Shown: positions 10,335 through 21,415 of the stretch, in pieces
Layout: the number at the start of each line of letters is the position of its first letter
Position numbering within the stretch: position 1 is the first letter of the stretch
NCBI RefSeq assembly: GCF_030272615.1
Contig: NC_081409.1
Location: 531,279,791 to 531,343,790 of the forward strand
DNA length: 64,000 nucleotides
Reading direction: 5' to 3'
Source of the DNA: Cryptomeria japonica
Lineage: Eukaryota > Streptophyta > Pinopsida > Cupressales > Cupressaceae
Program-made: the position numbers and the translations under genes
Notes under the pieces: model-generated
What the model was told of the DNA's origin: nothing
The model's input: only the letters and a program-made list of their open reading frames with translations
The model's database searches: none

Positions 10335-12492
10335 CTAGGTGGCCAACTCCTCCCGAGCTCTCTCCGCGACCACCCTTGCAATCAGATGTCCTGCAAACAC
10401 GGACTCCATTCGGCGAAGAGTGTAATACCCTTCCCTGAAGGTCTGCTCAATCTGCCTCCCGAGAGACTCCACTCCACTCTCCACTACTGGCGTGCTCACT
10501 GCCCATGCAGCCAACATCTCTGCCGTCTCAGTTTCTGACCATCCGCCTCTCTCAAAACAGGTAGCAAATGCCTGCAGACAACTCTCCTGCATAAATCTGA
10601 GCAACCGCTCCAACTCCTGGAGGGTGTTGTCGAGGCCCTCTGACTAAAGGGAGGCGATAACCTCCCGGCCTCCGCGGACCTCCTCCTGCAGATAAGTCTG
10701 TACCAGTTCCTGAAAGTAAGTCTGCCCTCGGCCCACCATATCTTGGAGGTACACCTCCACGTCTACCCGGCCTGGCTGCCTGTTCTCCGTGTGGCTCTCT
10801 ACCTTGCCTCGCTGGCTGTCCACATGGACCTCCGCCATCTGCTCCAGTGCCAACTCCCTACCCTTTACCTCCGTCGAGTGTGTCACATCCCTGGGAGAAC
10901 CTTCACTATCTAAGTCCACAACCTCTGCGTCTAAGTCCTCCCGAGGGTCACCGCGCACGGGGGTAGCCCGTGAGGGAGAAATGGTAGTAAGCGACCTAGG
11001 CGACATGGGTGTCATCTCGAACTCCCTACTCAACCAACTGTCCTCCTCGAGGGGGTGTAGTATCCCCTCGCCTAGTGTTGCTGCTGTCGCTGTCTGATCG
11101 TGCCCCTGCACTTTCCCTGTGGGTACGGATTCACCCACTTCTTCTGATGGAACTATCTCTGTCCTCCCTTCCTCGGTCCCTGATGGTAGCCTCATTACTA
11201 CTGGTGGCCTCGGCTCCCCAAAGGCCGAGATGGACGCAATGCCACCCGTAGGCGGACTCAAATGTGTTGAGGCGGTCAGCATGGGTGTGGCGAACAAGAC
11301 TTGGGGTGGGGGTGTGGATGCTGGTACGACCTTGACTAAGTTTGCCCCACTATCTCCGTCTGAATCACTCGAGGCTTCCGAGGTCTCTTCCCACCTGCTA
11401 TCAAAGTCGTCAGACTCGGACACATCCTGCCTTCACCTCTTCTGCCTTGTCGTAGGTGTCAACCCTATATCCATATGTCGCCAATAGAAGATGGGTGGCT
11501 CACTTGGTGCCAGACTACCTACCGGTTTGATGTCGACTTCGTCCTCCGGCAGCTGGGAACGCATGGCCTCCAGGAACAACCCAATGGCATAGTGCGGCAT
11601 GTAGAAGGTGCGGTGATGTAGAGTCATGAACTCATACATCCTGTCAACAAGTACTGTAGCCCAGTCGTACTGCACCCCATTCATAAGTCCATTCATCAAA
11701 ATAATCTGAGGTAGGGCGATATCCGATGCACGGCTGGACCCAGTAAGTCGTCTCTTCACGACATCCATGATACAACGCCAAGGCCCTTCGGCTACAAATG
11801 ACTTTTTCATTCCCCTACTTTTTGTGGCATTGGTCATAGAGGCAAGTTCAGCCGATGTAAGGTTGCGGGAAACCATCTTCACCCAGTGTTCCTTTGTGTC
11901 CTTATTCATTTTCTTAGCTTTTATCTCCACTTTCTTCCCATTGCAGCCTGGTATGCCAAATACCCTTGTAAAGTCGACCGTTGTGAAGGAAACCCTTAGC
12001 CTATGGTTGCCATAGTCGAACAAACACGTCGACCATCATTCGCAATGGTATCTCGAATTTCTTTATGGGGAAAACAGGCATCTGGATAGCCCAATGAACT
12101 CCTACTTGCTGTAAATTCTTTTTCACTTTGTGATCGGCAACATTCTCCTGCCACCACTTGCGGCACTCGGCTCCATTCACACCCTCGAACACAATAGTGT
12201 CAGTGGTGACCTTTCCCGTGGCTGTGACTGTGGCTATCTTTGGCCTGTGTTTCTGTTTGCTGGTGTTGGTGCTTGTATCCATGCCTCCTGCAACTCGAAC
12301 TCCGGATGGTAAAACCCTCGCGGTCTTGTCCATGTTTGTCTGCAACTTTGCTTGCCAATGGCGTTTGTCGACTGAATGCATTCCCTGTAGTTTGCCTCTC
12401 CTTAACGTGCCAACTGAGATATGGCTAACCGTGGAACCGTTACACCACTTCCCCTTCCCTGCGGCAATGGTTGCATACCCATGTGGCTGCAA
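10335..12492 (-). pseudogene. Extra 3' ORF of element H (broken into four)
   Basis: Four consecutive minus-strand ORFs (12492-12001, 12023-11433, 11423-10644, 10613-10335) fill the space between integrase and the 3' LTR. They were probably one protein of about 700 residues. The first two join through a frame change at the overlap 12001-12023. The N-terminal half has a compact folded-looking region with DFTRVFGIPG and a later KRRLTGSSRASDIALPQIIL segment. The middle is acidic and Ser/Pro-rich (EASSDSDGDSG). The C-terminal part is helical and charged. The pattern 'VSF..xDFxRVFGIP' followed by a long helical domain resembles the plant-specific transposon-associated protein region found downstream of pol in Athila-like elements. 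That comparison is from memory and tentative. No signal peptide or transmembrane segment is obvious, so I would not call it an envelope protein. Confidence 0.6.
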
Positions 12493-12763
12493 CGGCCCCT
12501 TTCTGTCGTGGCGAATATGCCAGGAATCCCTTCTTCCACGGGACCGTTGCCTTTCTCTTCAGGCCCAAGGACTACGGCTGTGTGTGCGTGGCTTAGCACG
12601 GGCTGTGCGTGTGTGTGGCTGCGTGTGCGCTGGTTTGTGCGGGTTGCGTCTTATTTATGCCGCTGTGGTCACGGGCTGTTGAGGCGGTGGTTTGTGCGGT
12701 GGTTTCCACCGCACAGGGTTCCCATCGTGGGTGGTCCCACCGTTCGGTAATTCTACCGTGGCT

Positions 12764-12838
12764 TCTTTTTTTTTTTTTTTTCAATTTTTCAATTTTTAAA
12801 TTTTCCAATATTTTTTTATTTTTTTTTTTTCAATTCTT
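12764..12838 (-). repeat. A-rich spacer between integrase and extra ORF
   Basis: On the plus strand two T-runs flank short AATTTTT words. On the coding (minus) strand this is an A-rich tract placed immediately after the integrase stop codon and before the extra ORF. It could be an inserted poly(A) remnant or simple expansion. Confidence 0.6.
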
Positions 12839-13990
12839 TTTTCCACTTAGGACTTGCTGGTGCGGTTGTCGCTTGTGGTACGGTTTCAATTTGGAGCCGT
12901 TCACAACCTGGGGCACCTTTTTTCCATCCAACGTTGTCAGCCGGATGGCCCTGTTGGCCCCGACTTCACGAATTCGAAAGGGTCCTAGCCATCTCACCTT
13001 AAACTTCACTGGTTTGATCTCGTTTTTTCCATTGTATTTCAAAACCAGGTGTCTCGAGGTGAATCTTGCCTGTTTTAAATGTTTGTCATGCCATACTTTT
13101 CTTCTGGCTTGTGCGACCTTCGTGGCCCACTGCGCCACCATTCGACGCTCGTCCAGCTTGTTCAAGTTGTAAAGCCTCTCCCGTAGGCTTGCCATGTCTC
13201 CGAGTCTATTTTCAATTGCTATTCGCAAACTCGACACGATGAATTCCACAGGCACCACTGCTTCCTGACCATACATCAGTTGAAATGGAGTTTGACCGGT
13301 GGTCACCTTGTAAGTTGTTCTGTAGGCCCATAATATGGAGGGTAACTTCTCCTCCCAGTCTTCCTTTTCTACCCCGCAGGACTTGTAGATTACCGACACC
13401 AATATTTTATTAGTGGCCTCAGCCTGCCCATTAGCGCGGGGGTAGTACGGGCTCGATAATGAGTGGAAAATCTTAAACTCTGTGGTCAACAACCGTATGA
13501 CATGGTTCACAAAGTGGCTCCCTTGGTCACTTGTCAACTGAATAGGTATGCCGTATCGCATAATAATTTGTTCATAGATAAATTTCGTCGTGCTTACTAC
13601 AGAGTTGTCTGGGAGAGCCCTCGCCTCCACCCACTTAGTCAAGTATTCTATCGCGACCACAATGTAACGGCGTCGTCGTGTACGGCTAGCCTTAAGAGGC
13701 CCTACAAAGTCGAGTCCCCATCATTCGAAGAGTTCCTGTGCATGCGAAGGGTTGAGGGGCATGAAGTCTCGCTTCAAAGGTTTACCCGCCCGTTGGCAAG
13801 TGTTGCACCCCACGACCCACTCCCTGGCGTCGTTGTGTACAGTTGGCCACCACAGCCCTGCCAACAACACCTTGCGTGCCGTCGTGTCCGAGCCCATATG
13901 TCCGCCTGCAGGCCCTTCGTGTGCCTCCCTTAATACACTGGGGACTTCCTCCTCCATGACACAACGCCTTAGTACCTGGTCTGGTCCCAT
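12830..13990 (-). pseudogene. Integrase, element H
   Basis: The integrase inserts the cDNA into the host genome. The N-terminal HHCC zinc-binding region is at 13990-13721 (REAHEGPAGGHMGSD ... GCNTCQ). An in-frame TGA at 13721-13723 interrupts it just before the catalytic core. The core then shows the first Asp in GLDFVGPL, the second in TSDQGSHF and the Glu in GQAEATNK, so the DDE set is present. The C-terminal part carries the plant gypsy GPFRI...KVRWLGPF-type motif and ends at 12830. Only the nonsense codon blocks the readable frame. A CGA-to-TGA change is the simplest explanation. Confidence 0.85.
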
Positions 13991-14166
13991 TTTGTAGAGT
14001 TAGCCATTGATCAGTGAAAAGGTCCTGCTCCTTAATACTAGCTTCCTTCGTTCCCCTGGGGGCATGTCCTCCGGGAATCAGGACGTCGACAGGTACTCTC
14101 CAATCTTCTTGTACCACAAAGGGAGTACGGCTATATGGAACAAGTGTGCATCCGAGAAGTCATCAT

Positions 14167-15615
14167 TTACTCCCTCCGGAGGTTCCCCGACTTGATCCGG
14201 GACAGCTGATCAGCTATGACATGGCTTCGTCCTGGTCTTACCACAATTGTAAACGTGAACTCCTGTAGTAGCAATAGCCAACGGCTTATCCTCCCTTGGA
14301 TAATAGGCTTGTTTACCAAGTACATTAGTGCCTGGTGGTCTACGTAAAATGTGAATGGTGTAGCAAGTAGGTAATGTCGGAATTTTTGTACGGCGTAGAC
14401 CATACCGAGGGCTTCGCGTTCAGTGGTACTGTAGTTCTTTTCGGCCTTGGAGAGCAACCTGCTCACAAAATAAATCGGATGGTCCAACCCGTGTCCCCCT
14501 ACCTGGGCTAGTGTAGCCCCAATGGCATAATTTGAAGCATCCACGTGAACGTGGAATTCCTTATCCCAGTTCGGGTATGCGAGTATGGGTGCTCCCATCA
14601 ATCTCGTTTTCATCTCTTCAAATGCGTCGCTCTGTGGCTTTGTCCAAATGTATGGCTCCCCTTTCCGTGTCAAACTATCCAACGGGTGGGACACCTCAGC
14701 GAAGTTCTTGATGAACCTCCTGTAGTACCCTACATGACCAAGGAAAGACTTTACCCTAGTGACGTCTATAGGAGCTTCCATTTCTACTATGACCCGAATC
14801 TTGTCAGGGTCCGTTTTCAATCCTTCTACATGACCAAGGAAAGACTTTACCCCAGTGACGTCTATAGGAGCTTCCATTTCTACTATGACCCGAATCTTGT
14901 CAGGGTCCGTTTTCAATCCTTCTTTGCACTCAATGTGTCCAAGCCATCTTCCCTGTGGTACGATGAATCTACATTTCTTCGGATTAAGGGCCACCCGTGC
15001 CCTTCTACATCTCTCCAGGCACTCCTTGAGGGCCTTTAGGTGGATATCCTGCCCGTTGTAAATAGACCAATCATCTAGGAAAGCTTTGAAGTTCCCTACG
15101 GACATCTTGTCAAAGATGTGCAAGATGCGTTAAAAGGTCGCCGGTGCATTACATAGGCCGAAGGGCATTCGGTTGTATGCATACACCCCGTCCTCCACCA
15201 CGAAGGTAGTTTTCAACTTATCTTCCTCGGCGATGGATATCTGGTTGTACCTAGAGAACCCATCCATGAAGGAGTAGATTTCATGTCCAGCCACTTCCTC
15301 AAGGATGCTGTCAATGAAGGGTATGGGAAACGAGTCTTTAATAGTGACAGCGTTCAGACACCGAAAGTCTACACAGATCCGGATCTGATTGGCCTCTTTC
15401 TTGAGAGAAATCACAATGGGAGACACCCACTCGCTTGTCTGCACCTTGAAGATTATGCCCACTTCCAACATCCGCTCAATTTTGTCATTCACCTGTGCAA
15501 CATAATTTTTGTTCATATGGTAAGGCCGCTTCCTTACCGTTTGGTTCCCGGTACCAATGTTATGCAGTGTACACATAGCTCTGGGGGCATGCCCTTCAGG
15601 TCCTTGTACATCCAT
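14167..15615 (-). pseudogene. Reverse transcriptase and RNase H, element H
   Basis: The RT begins near 15615. It shows SPIVISLKKE, VDFRCLNAVTIKD and MPFGLCNAPATF, then an in-frame TAA at 15130-15132. The next frame-matched stretch carries the catalytic box AFLDDWSIY. RNase H follows (HVDASNYAIGATLAQ, KNYSTTEREALGMVYAV, VDHQALMYL). A 96-bp in-frame tandem duplication adds 32 residues in the RT connection region (see separate entry). At the upstream end the protease ORF and the RT ORF overlap at 15596-15615 in different frames, so a frameshift separates them. Confidence 0.85.
14730..14921 (-). repeat. 96-bp tandem duplication inside RT
   Basis: 14730-14825 and 14826-14921 are the same 96-base unit and differ by one base (CCCTAG against CCCCAG). 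Both copies stay in frame and encode the KTDPDKIRVIVEMEAPIDV segment twice. It lies between the RT palm and RNase H. Confidence 0.85.
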
Positions 15616-16609
15616 GCAAAAACAAGGATTCGAGGAAAATTTTGAAGGCTGCGGCCTTCAACACTGGATTCCAGTCATCTCCGACAAGGATGATCTTGGG
15701 GTCACTCGTCTCCCTAAGATTTGTCTCCTTCAAATTGGCTTCCTGATATTTAATAGGTTCGCCTTTCGGGAACTGGTGTGCGGGGGTGTCATTCACAGAG
15801 GCCTTCCCTTCCTTGTACTCTCCGTATTCTGGAGGAAATATATCTGGTTCTTCCTCAATACTCAATACATTGCTAGAGGGTGTAAACAATTCATAATCCT
15901 CCATCTGCCAGTAGAAGAGGCCATTCATGGAGTCCCCCTCATCCCCCGAGCATGCTTCCAATTCTAATACCCCTTCGTCATTGGGCTCCATTCTGTGTCG
16001 GTCCTCATCCCCACCCAACTGGTCTGCTTCAGATTCAAACTCGGAGGAAGATGCCAACTCCTCATTCACCATCTGCATACGGAGATCGATCATGTACTTC
16101 CTCCCCACACTTTCCAGGGAGAGCGTATTCTGCTTCCAATTATGGTTTTCCTTTGCCGCAATTAGCCACCCACGTCCGAGAATGGCGTCGTACCCTTTCT
16201 GCTTCAGTGGAATCACTATAAAATCTAGCACGAATGGCTGCGTGCCAATCATCCCCCGCTGGCCCATGAGGGTACCAAGGGGTTTAATCCCGTGTTGATC
16301 TGCCCCTAGCAGGTTGAACATGGGGGGCCACAACGTAGCCTTTCCCAGTTTTTTCCATATCTCTTCTGGGAGCACATTTACTCCTGACCCTCCGTCCAAA
16401 ATGGTGTTCGTCAAGGTAGTCCCCAGGATGCCCATTTCTACCACCGCAGGGTGGCGTCCGCTGTTGACTACTAGCAACATAGGGTCGACCGTGGGGCTTA
16501 CGACATCCTTCGTTTTAGCTTGTGTGGGTATGGAGTTCAACATAGCCGTTTTCAACTGCGGTATGGTTTCCAGGAGGTCTTGAATCTTCACGGGTACCTC
16601 TGTTTGCAA
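15596..16609 (-). pseudogene. Aspartic protease region, element H
   Basis: The protease matures the polyprotein. The active-site motif TILDGGSGVNVLPEEIW is intact in form (D-G-G variant, common in Tat/Athila-side elements), followed by GRGWLIAA. The C-terminal 130 residues are acidic and lead toward RT. The frame closes at 15596 while RT continues in another frame, so pol is broken here. Confidence 0.8.
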
Positions 16610-16642
16610 TATTTGCCGTAGGATTCTCTCTTCTCCCTTCGT

Positions 16643-17182
16643 CTATGACGGGCTTGTGGCGTCGTGGCTGTTTTGCCCTTGTGCAGCCATTTCCTTTGTG
16701 ATCTCGACCCTTGCTTCCTGCACTCTCTCGGTCTCCGTGCGAGGATCTGGGTATGCGGCCTTTTTGGCCTGTGCCCTTGTGATTGCCAACACTTTTGTCT
16801 TCGTGGGTTCGATGTTCAAAAGGTTTACTCCTGGCTTCGAGCAATTTGCATCCTCATGGTCGCCTGGCCCACACCATCGGCAGAGGTGCTGAGGGGTGGC
16901 TTCCTTCATGCAATCCCGGGCGAAGTGCCCCCACTGATTGTAGGCCCTACATTGGATCATTGGTCGGCCCTTGGCGTCATACTGGACATGGCTTCGGGTA
17001 TTGTTATTGTTGTTATTCCTTCTGCCGCCGCGTCTGTTGTCTCGGTAACCTCCAGATGATACCGTTGTGTTGGTTTGCTGGCCCGTACCCGCTGGTGCGG
17101 ATGTTGTGGCCTGCTCAGTGAGCAGCACTTGCATATTTCGGGTCTTCATATTGTATGGGCACTCCTTGATGGAGTGTCCCAT
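16643..17182 (-). pseudogene. Gag nucleocapsid with zinc knuckles, element H
   Basis: There is an Asn/Arg-rich stretch (RRGGRRNNNNNN) followed by two knuckle regions. The second, CRWCGPGDHEDANC, keeps Cx2Cx4Hx4C. The first, CRAYNQWGHFARDC, has Tyr where the second Cys should be, so its zinc site is probably lost. It sits between gag and protease as expected. Confidence 0.75.
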
Positions 17183-17245
17183 TACTTGGCAAATTTCGCA
17201 AAAGGCCTTCTTCGGGCATGTACCCTTCGTATGTCCTTCCTCCTT

Positions 17246-17990
17246 TCACTCTGTGCACCATACGTCTCCTTCGGTCCGGCTAGTAGAGCCTTTCATCGCT
17301 TTAAATTCCCTCATCATATGCTCCATGTCCCTCTGCAGGGCCGTCACTTTCTTTTTCGACCCCTCGTTACCACTCTCATCAGAGGAAGAGTCATTTTCCT
17401 CGGAGGACTTTCCCTTTTTCTTGGGCGTTTTGTATTCACTTTCTAAGTCCATAGCCCTATTGTATGCATCATCGTATGACGAAGGAGGGACTATCTTCAT
17501 TTTCTTCTTCAAACTGGGTTTTAGGCCTTCTACGAACCACCTCTTCTTGAGTCCGTCGGCCGACTGACTCTCCATTTTCCCAATTAGCTCCTTCAAGTGC
17601 CATCTGTAGGCATGAACTGATTCCTTTTGTCCTTGTTTCGTACTGTATATCTCTGCCACTATTTCATTATCATCTGGAGTAGGCAGAACTCCTTCTCGAA
17701 GGCTTTCCGCAGCGTGTCCCATGTGGCCACTGCAGTTTTATCAATATCCGAGTACCAGTTGATGGCAACTCCCCGTAATGTCGCTGGGTATTGCGTCGTC
17801 CATTCGTCCTGGTTCGTGACACCATTGGTCGTCCATATGGTTTCGCAGGTTCTGCAGTGCCTTACGGGATCCTCCTTCCCGTCGCCGGTGAATTTCGGCA
17901 GCTTCTACCTATTAGCCATTGATGGGGGTCATGTCCCCAGAGGTGGCTGTGTCTGTCGTGCACCCATGCCACTCCCTGCCGCCCCGGTGG
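17246..17990 (-). pseudogene. Gag (capsid) core, element H
   Basis: The capsid-type region begins in one frame around 17990-17700 (TLRGVAINWYSD, TWDTLRKAFEKEF). It shifts near 17690 into the frame of 17722-17246 (IVAEIYSTKQGQKESVHAY, RWFVEGLKPSLKKKM). The two halves match the standard Ty3/gypsy gag layout. The C-terminal end is a Lys/Ser/Asp-rich linker (KGKSSEENDSSSDESG). The frameshift breaks the gene. Confidence 0.8.
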
Positions 17991-18156
17991 TGTTTCCTGT
18001 TTGAGTGAATGGGGTTACGGTGTTTTGTACCCGCGTGCTTGGTGTGATGGGTCCCAAGAGGGGGTCCTGTCTGTCGTGTGCCTGTGCCTCCTCCGCACCT
18101 ACGGTCGTACAGTTGCCCTCTCCCCCGTTCTCACCCTCGTCCTCTGCTCGCTCCCT

Positions 18157-18549
18157 TCAATGGTCCTCCATGCGCGGCGTAAGGGATAAGTTCCTGAACT
18201 GATCTCGGGTCTCTTCAACCAAATTTCTTCGTAGCCTTGTTTCTTCCAAAAATTCTTCGTAGTTTCTCACCCTACGGTGTTCTGGCAACACGTAGAAATC
18301 TCCTTCAGCTTCTACTCCTGCACTCTCCATGACACCTCCTTGGTTCTTTTCGGGCAACCCTTCGGCAGGTCGTCCTTCGGCAAGTTGCCTCAACCTCCGT
18401 CTACGTTCTACTTGTTCCAAAATCAAGGCTCTCTGTGCGGCCTCCCACTCCTCACTTTGTGCCTTCTTATTTCTATCCTTATTTAATAAGTTGGGCATTA
18501 ATTCCCGTACATCTTCATAATTAGTAACCACACATAAAAAATAGAACAC
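18157..18549 (-). pseudogene. Gag N-terminal coiled region, element H
   Basis: About 130 residues, with a highly charged helix (EEWEAAQRALILEQVERRRRL) and a second one near EEFLEETRLRRNLVEETRDQ. No catalytic motif. It lies between the primer site and the capsid core, where Tat-like elements often carry extra gag-proximal sequence. Confidence 0.5.
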
Positions 18550-18765
18550 TTCTTTATTAATTCATCCCATCGGATACAATTTATGTCAATAGTACGACAC
18601 CATTATTATAGTATAGAATGTTCTTTATTCCTCCTCGAGGTTCAGGGTTCAATTTCCACTTCGCCTCTTGCCATCACGCTCCGCTTCGCAACGACGATTG
18701 TTTTCTTCATACTGTCGGAGGACCTGTTGGCGTCGCTCCTCACGTGCAATCTCCTCCAAGCGGGT

Positions 18766-19020
18766 TCACTGTGCCAGTGATGCCTGTGCAAGCAACCGGG
18801 GGAGGTGGTTCATCAACCGATTCGCTGTGGGGCTAACTTCCAGTGCGGTCCACACGGCACTTGTTGGGACATCAGCCTCCGTGGCCTCTCTTCGGATGTA
18901 GGTCTCGATGGCCACCTGAAGCAGGATTGAGAATTCCCTCGTTGCAATGTCTTCTCCATCGTAGAGCTCCGTTTGCGCGTCGTCGGCCTCTAGGTTAATC
19001 TCACCAACGGGTAGGCCCAT
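18766..19020 (-). pseudogene. First gag ORF segment, element H
   Basis: The frame open from 19113 runs through the LTR edge and primer site, so its first ATG is not the true start. A start near 19020 (MGLPVGEINLEADD) is more reasonable. The product is helical and acidic, and is interrupted before 18549. Confidence 0.45.
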
Positions 19021-19061
19021 CGTGTATGTACGCCATCCGCTCCTTCCTTTCTCGAGTATGT

Positions 19062-19077
19062 CTAGGCAACGGCGCCA
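19062..19077 (-). other. Element H primer-binding site
   Basis: Two bases after the 5' LTR the minus strand reads TGGCGCCGTTGCCTAG. TGGCGCCGTTGCC is a widespread primer-site core in plant Tat/Athila-side gypsy elements. Confidence 0.8.
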
Positions 19078-19079
19078 GA

Positions 19080-19376
19080 TGTTTGCCACATACGGGTCAA
19101 CGTTTAAATGCAAAAAGTAAATGCACAGAACATAATGGGAATATATTAAAGAACCAGTCCCTGTATTAATTCAGCAATCCATATACATGAAGTGCTTATA
19201 ACATCACACCCTGATACGACCATCATGATGCTACTTCGAAGGAAAGGTATGCAATCTATAATACTCGAAGGGGTGCGATCAACCGTCGCATCCAACTGCC
19301 CTTCGGGAAGACTAACTAACTGCCGTAACCCATAATTACCAACGACAACACAACATAATGATTATTCTCGACAACA
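19080..19376 (-). repeat. Element H 5' LTR
   Basis: 297 bases, the same ends as the LTR at 9595-9891, flanked outside by TGGCA. About 17 substitutions separate the two, mostly transitions. Confidence 0.88.
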
Positions 19377-19381
19377 TGGCA

Positions 19382-21066
19382 AAGTTTATGTTGTATTGTC
19401 AGCTGCTAGCCATGCCATTTCCAATTTGGATGCTGTGATGGTATCAAAGCATGTTAAAAGATTCTCGCTTAGGACATTCATATTGGGCTGAAGTTGTGCA
19501 TACAACGGCTTATCTTCTCTCCTCTACAATAAATTGTTCCAGACTCTTAGCTAACAAAATGGCAGGAAGTTCTCCAAAATTCCTTCTTCTAGACTCTCAA
19601 TTGTTGCATGGGAATAACCACTCTACTTGGAAGACCAAACTCAACTCAAGTTTGAAGAAGTGTGGGATGTGGTCAATGGTACCACAATACATCACAAGAC
19701 AGATGCTAATGAGTAGAAGAAATTTGATCAAGCCAATAGAAAGACAAAAATGATCATTACATTCAACGTGTCTGATGAAGTTCAACCTTTCATCCGAGAC
19801 TCATCCACAGCCAAAGATGCATGGTACAATCTCAAAACAATGTATGAGGCAAAGAATCAGAATTAGATCTTGAATTTGCAAAGTCGACTACATGGACTAG
19901 AAATGAAGAACCAAGAATAGTTGGAATCCTTTTTAAGAGGATTGCTAAGTTGAGAGCTTCCCTACAAGCATTAGGAGAAAGAATTGATGATGCAATATTA
20001 GTGCCTATTGTTCTGTGGGCACTATTGTTCTGTGGGCACTACCTTCCAAACACAAAGTGTTTGTGATAAATTTGAATGTCACATAACAAACATTCACTTT
20101 TGAGAAGCTAGTGAATCTATTTTAGAAAGAAGAGTCTATAAGTTAGGATCATGGTAAGGATGATCACGCAATGACCACACGTCATAAAGACAAGCAGCCT
20201 ATGAAGTAGTCTGGTGGACCACCCAAATCTAGTAATTCATCCATATTTCAAAATAAGTGTCCAATATGTGAAAGGATTGGACATGATGTGAAAAATTGTT
20301 GGCACAACTCCTTGGCCAAAGGATCATCCAACAATAAATCACATCAAAAGAAGACATTTCAAAGTGGCAATGCACGATGGGAGAAGAAGAACATTTAGAA
20401 ACAATAAGGCAGTGTTGTTGAAGAAGAAGATTCTTTGGACGAGGAATACATCTGATAGTTCATAATCAAACTCATTTTAGTATGTGGATTCAAGTGCTAC
20501 AAAGCACGTGACTAGACAGAAGGAGTGGTTTCTCACATTGAAAAGTCTCTCTTGGATATTATGCCACCTATGACATCCAAGGTATTGGTGACATCTCTTT
20601 GCAGTTTGGTATACATCGTTGTAGGCTCACTAAAGTTTTCTATTTACCAAGACTTACCAATCAATTTCTTGACCACAACCTTAGGATTGAATTTGATACA
20701 AATCAAGACAAAAAGGTATGTCTTATCAAATATGTCTAAAAATGCAAAAATTGTTGCAAGTGCTACTAAAATTGGTAAAATATTTAGGCTTGATACAATT
20801 GCTAATAATCAAGCCTTAATGACTAAGGATAATGATCTTGTTGTGCTCTTCCATCGTAGATTTGGTCATTTGAGTACTAGTTACTTGCTAACACTTGTAG
20901 GAAAAGTATGGTAAAAGGGCTTCCCTCATTTGAGAAGTTGAGTGCTATTTGTTCCAATTACATTGCTGGAAAACAACATCGTAAACCCTTCTATCCTAGT
21001 GAGCATCATGCAAGCCAACCTTTGCAGCTAGTGCATGCCAATCTTTGTGGGCCCATGGCACCTAGT
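19382..21066 (+). mobile_element. Element I (Ty1/copia), 5' part, split by element B
   Basis: Degenerate copia sequence: a misplaced integrase-like fragment at 19450-19540 (HSYWAEVVHTTAYL, a near copy of 42070-42125), then gag from ATG at 19559, a zinc knuckle CPICERIGHDVKNC near 20257-20298, and a protease remnant VDSSATKHVT near 20485. The integrase N-terminal HRRFGHLS lies near 20850 and integrase sequence runs up to HANLCGPMAPS at 21066. The text resumes at 41749. Many frameshifts and stops make this the oldest element of the nest. No LTR of its own is recognised. TGGTATCAAAGC at 19440-19451 may be a primer site. Confidence 0.7.
19559..21066 (+). pseudogene. Copia gag-protease-integrase N-terminus, element I
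   Basis: Gag starts MAGSSPKFLLLDSQLLHGNN. The knuckle is intact in form. The protease triad reads DSS instead of DSG. The first integrase Asp position reads HANLCGPM, Asn where HSDLCGPM is usual, so a catalytic residue is gone. The frame is interrupted many times before element B cuts it at 21066. Confidence 0.65.
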
Positions 21067-21236
21067 TGTAGCGTCCTAAATTGTACTTGTTTACAATTTT
21101 GTCCTCACCTAGGCCTCACTTTGGCATTCCGATTTCCAAGGCCTGATTGCAATGTTGATTCTGCTCACAACACCAATCTATTCTGCATTTTCATCAATTT
21201 CTCAGTTCTACCCCCAATTTGGAGTCTTGATTTCTA

Positions 21237-21296
21237 GGACCAAGACGTACCACACCTTGGTCCCAAATTAGGACCGGGCGTACCACGCCCTGGGCC
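21237..21296. repeat. Two tandem hairpins in U3 of LTR B
   Basis: 21237-21263 pairs GGACCAAG with CTTGGTCC. 21271-21296 pairs GGGCG with CGCCC around TACCA. The two units are related to each other. The 3' LTR has only one of them (about 40755-40782). Confidence 0.65.
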
Positions 21297-21406
21297 TCTT
21301 AACTGGGCCCCAAATTGAACCCTCCTAATGGTCACCATTAATGAACAGGAATTTGGATCTCGTCTCAGCCTGTTGTGGAAATTCAATTTGATTTTTGATG
21401 GTAAAA

Positions 21407-21415
21407 TATAAAAGG
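21407..21415 (+). promoter_or_regulatory. TATA box, LTR B
   Basis: TATAAAAGG, conserved at 40892-40900 in the partner LTR. It marks the likely U3 promoter. Confidence 0.65.

Larger units (their letters stand above)
9595..19376 (-). mobile_element. Element H: Ty3/gypsy retrotransposon, complete but mutated
   Basis: Both LTRs are 297 bases (9595-9891 and 19080-19376) and read TGTTGTCG...GGCAAACA on the minus strand. The element is flanked by a perfect 5-bp target duplication TGGCA (9590-9594 and 19377-19381). I count about 17 differences between the LTRs (near 6%), so it is moderately old. The order on the minus strand is primer site, gag, zinc knuckles, protease, RT, RNase H, integrase, A-rich spacer, extra ORF, polypurine tract. 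The TGGCGCCGTTGCC primer site and the extra 3' ORF point to the Tat/Athila side of plant Ty3/gypsy rather than the chromoviruses. The interior is visibly GC-richer than its surroundings. Several stops and frameshifts make it non-autonomous today. Confidence 0.88.

Noticed and set aside
10335-12492. Calling the extra ORF an envelope gene
   Set aside because: No signal peptide, transmembrane segment or cleavage site is visible in the readable parts.
12158-12682. Plus-strand ORFs over 9958-18000 (for example 12158-12682, 15557-15967, 16664-17059)
   Set aside because: They run antisense to recognised gag, pol and extra-ORF sequence of element H and carry no motifs; GC-rich composition leaves them open by chance.
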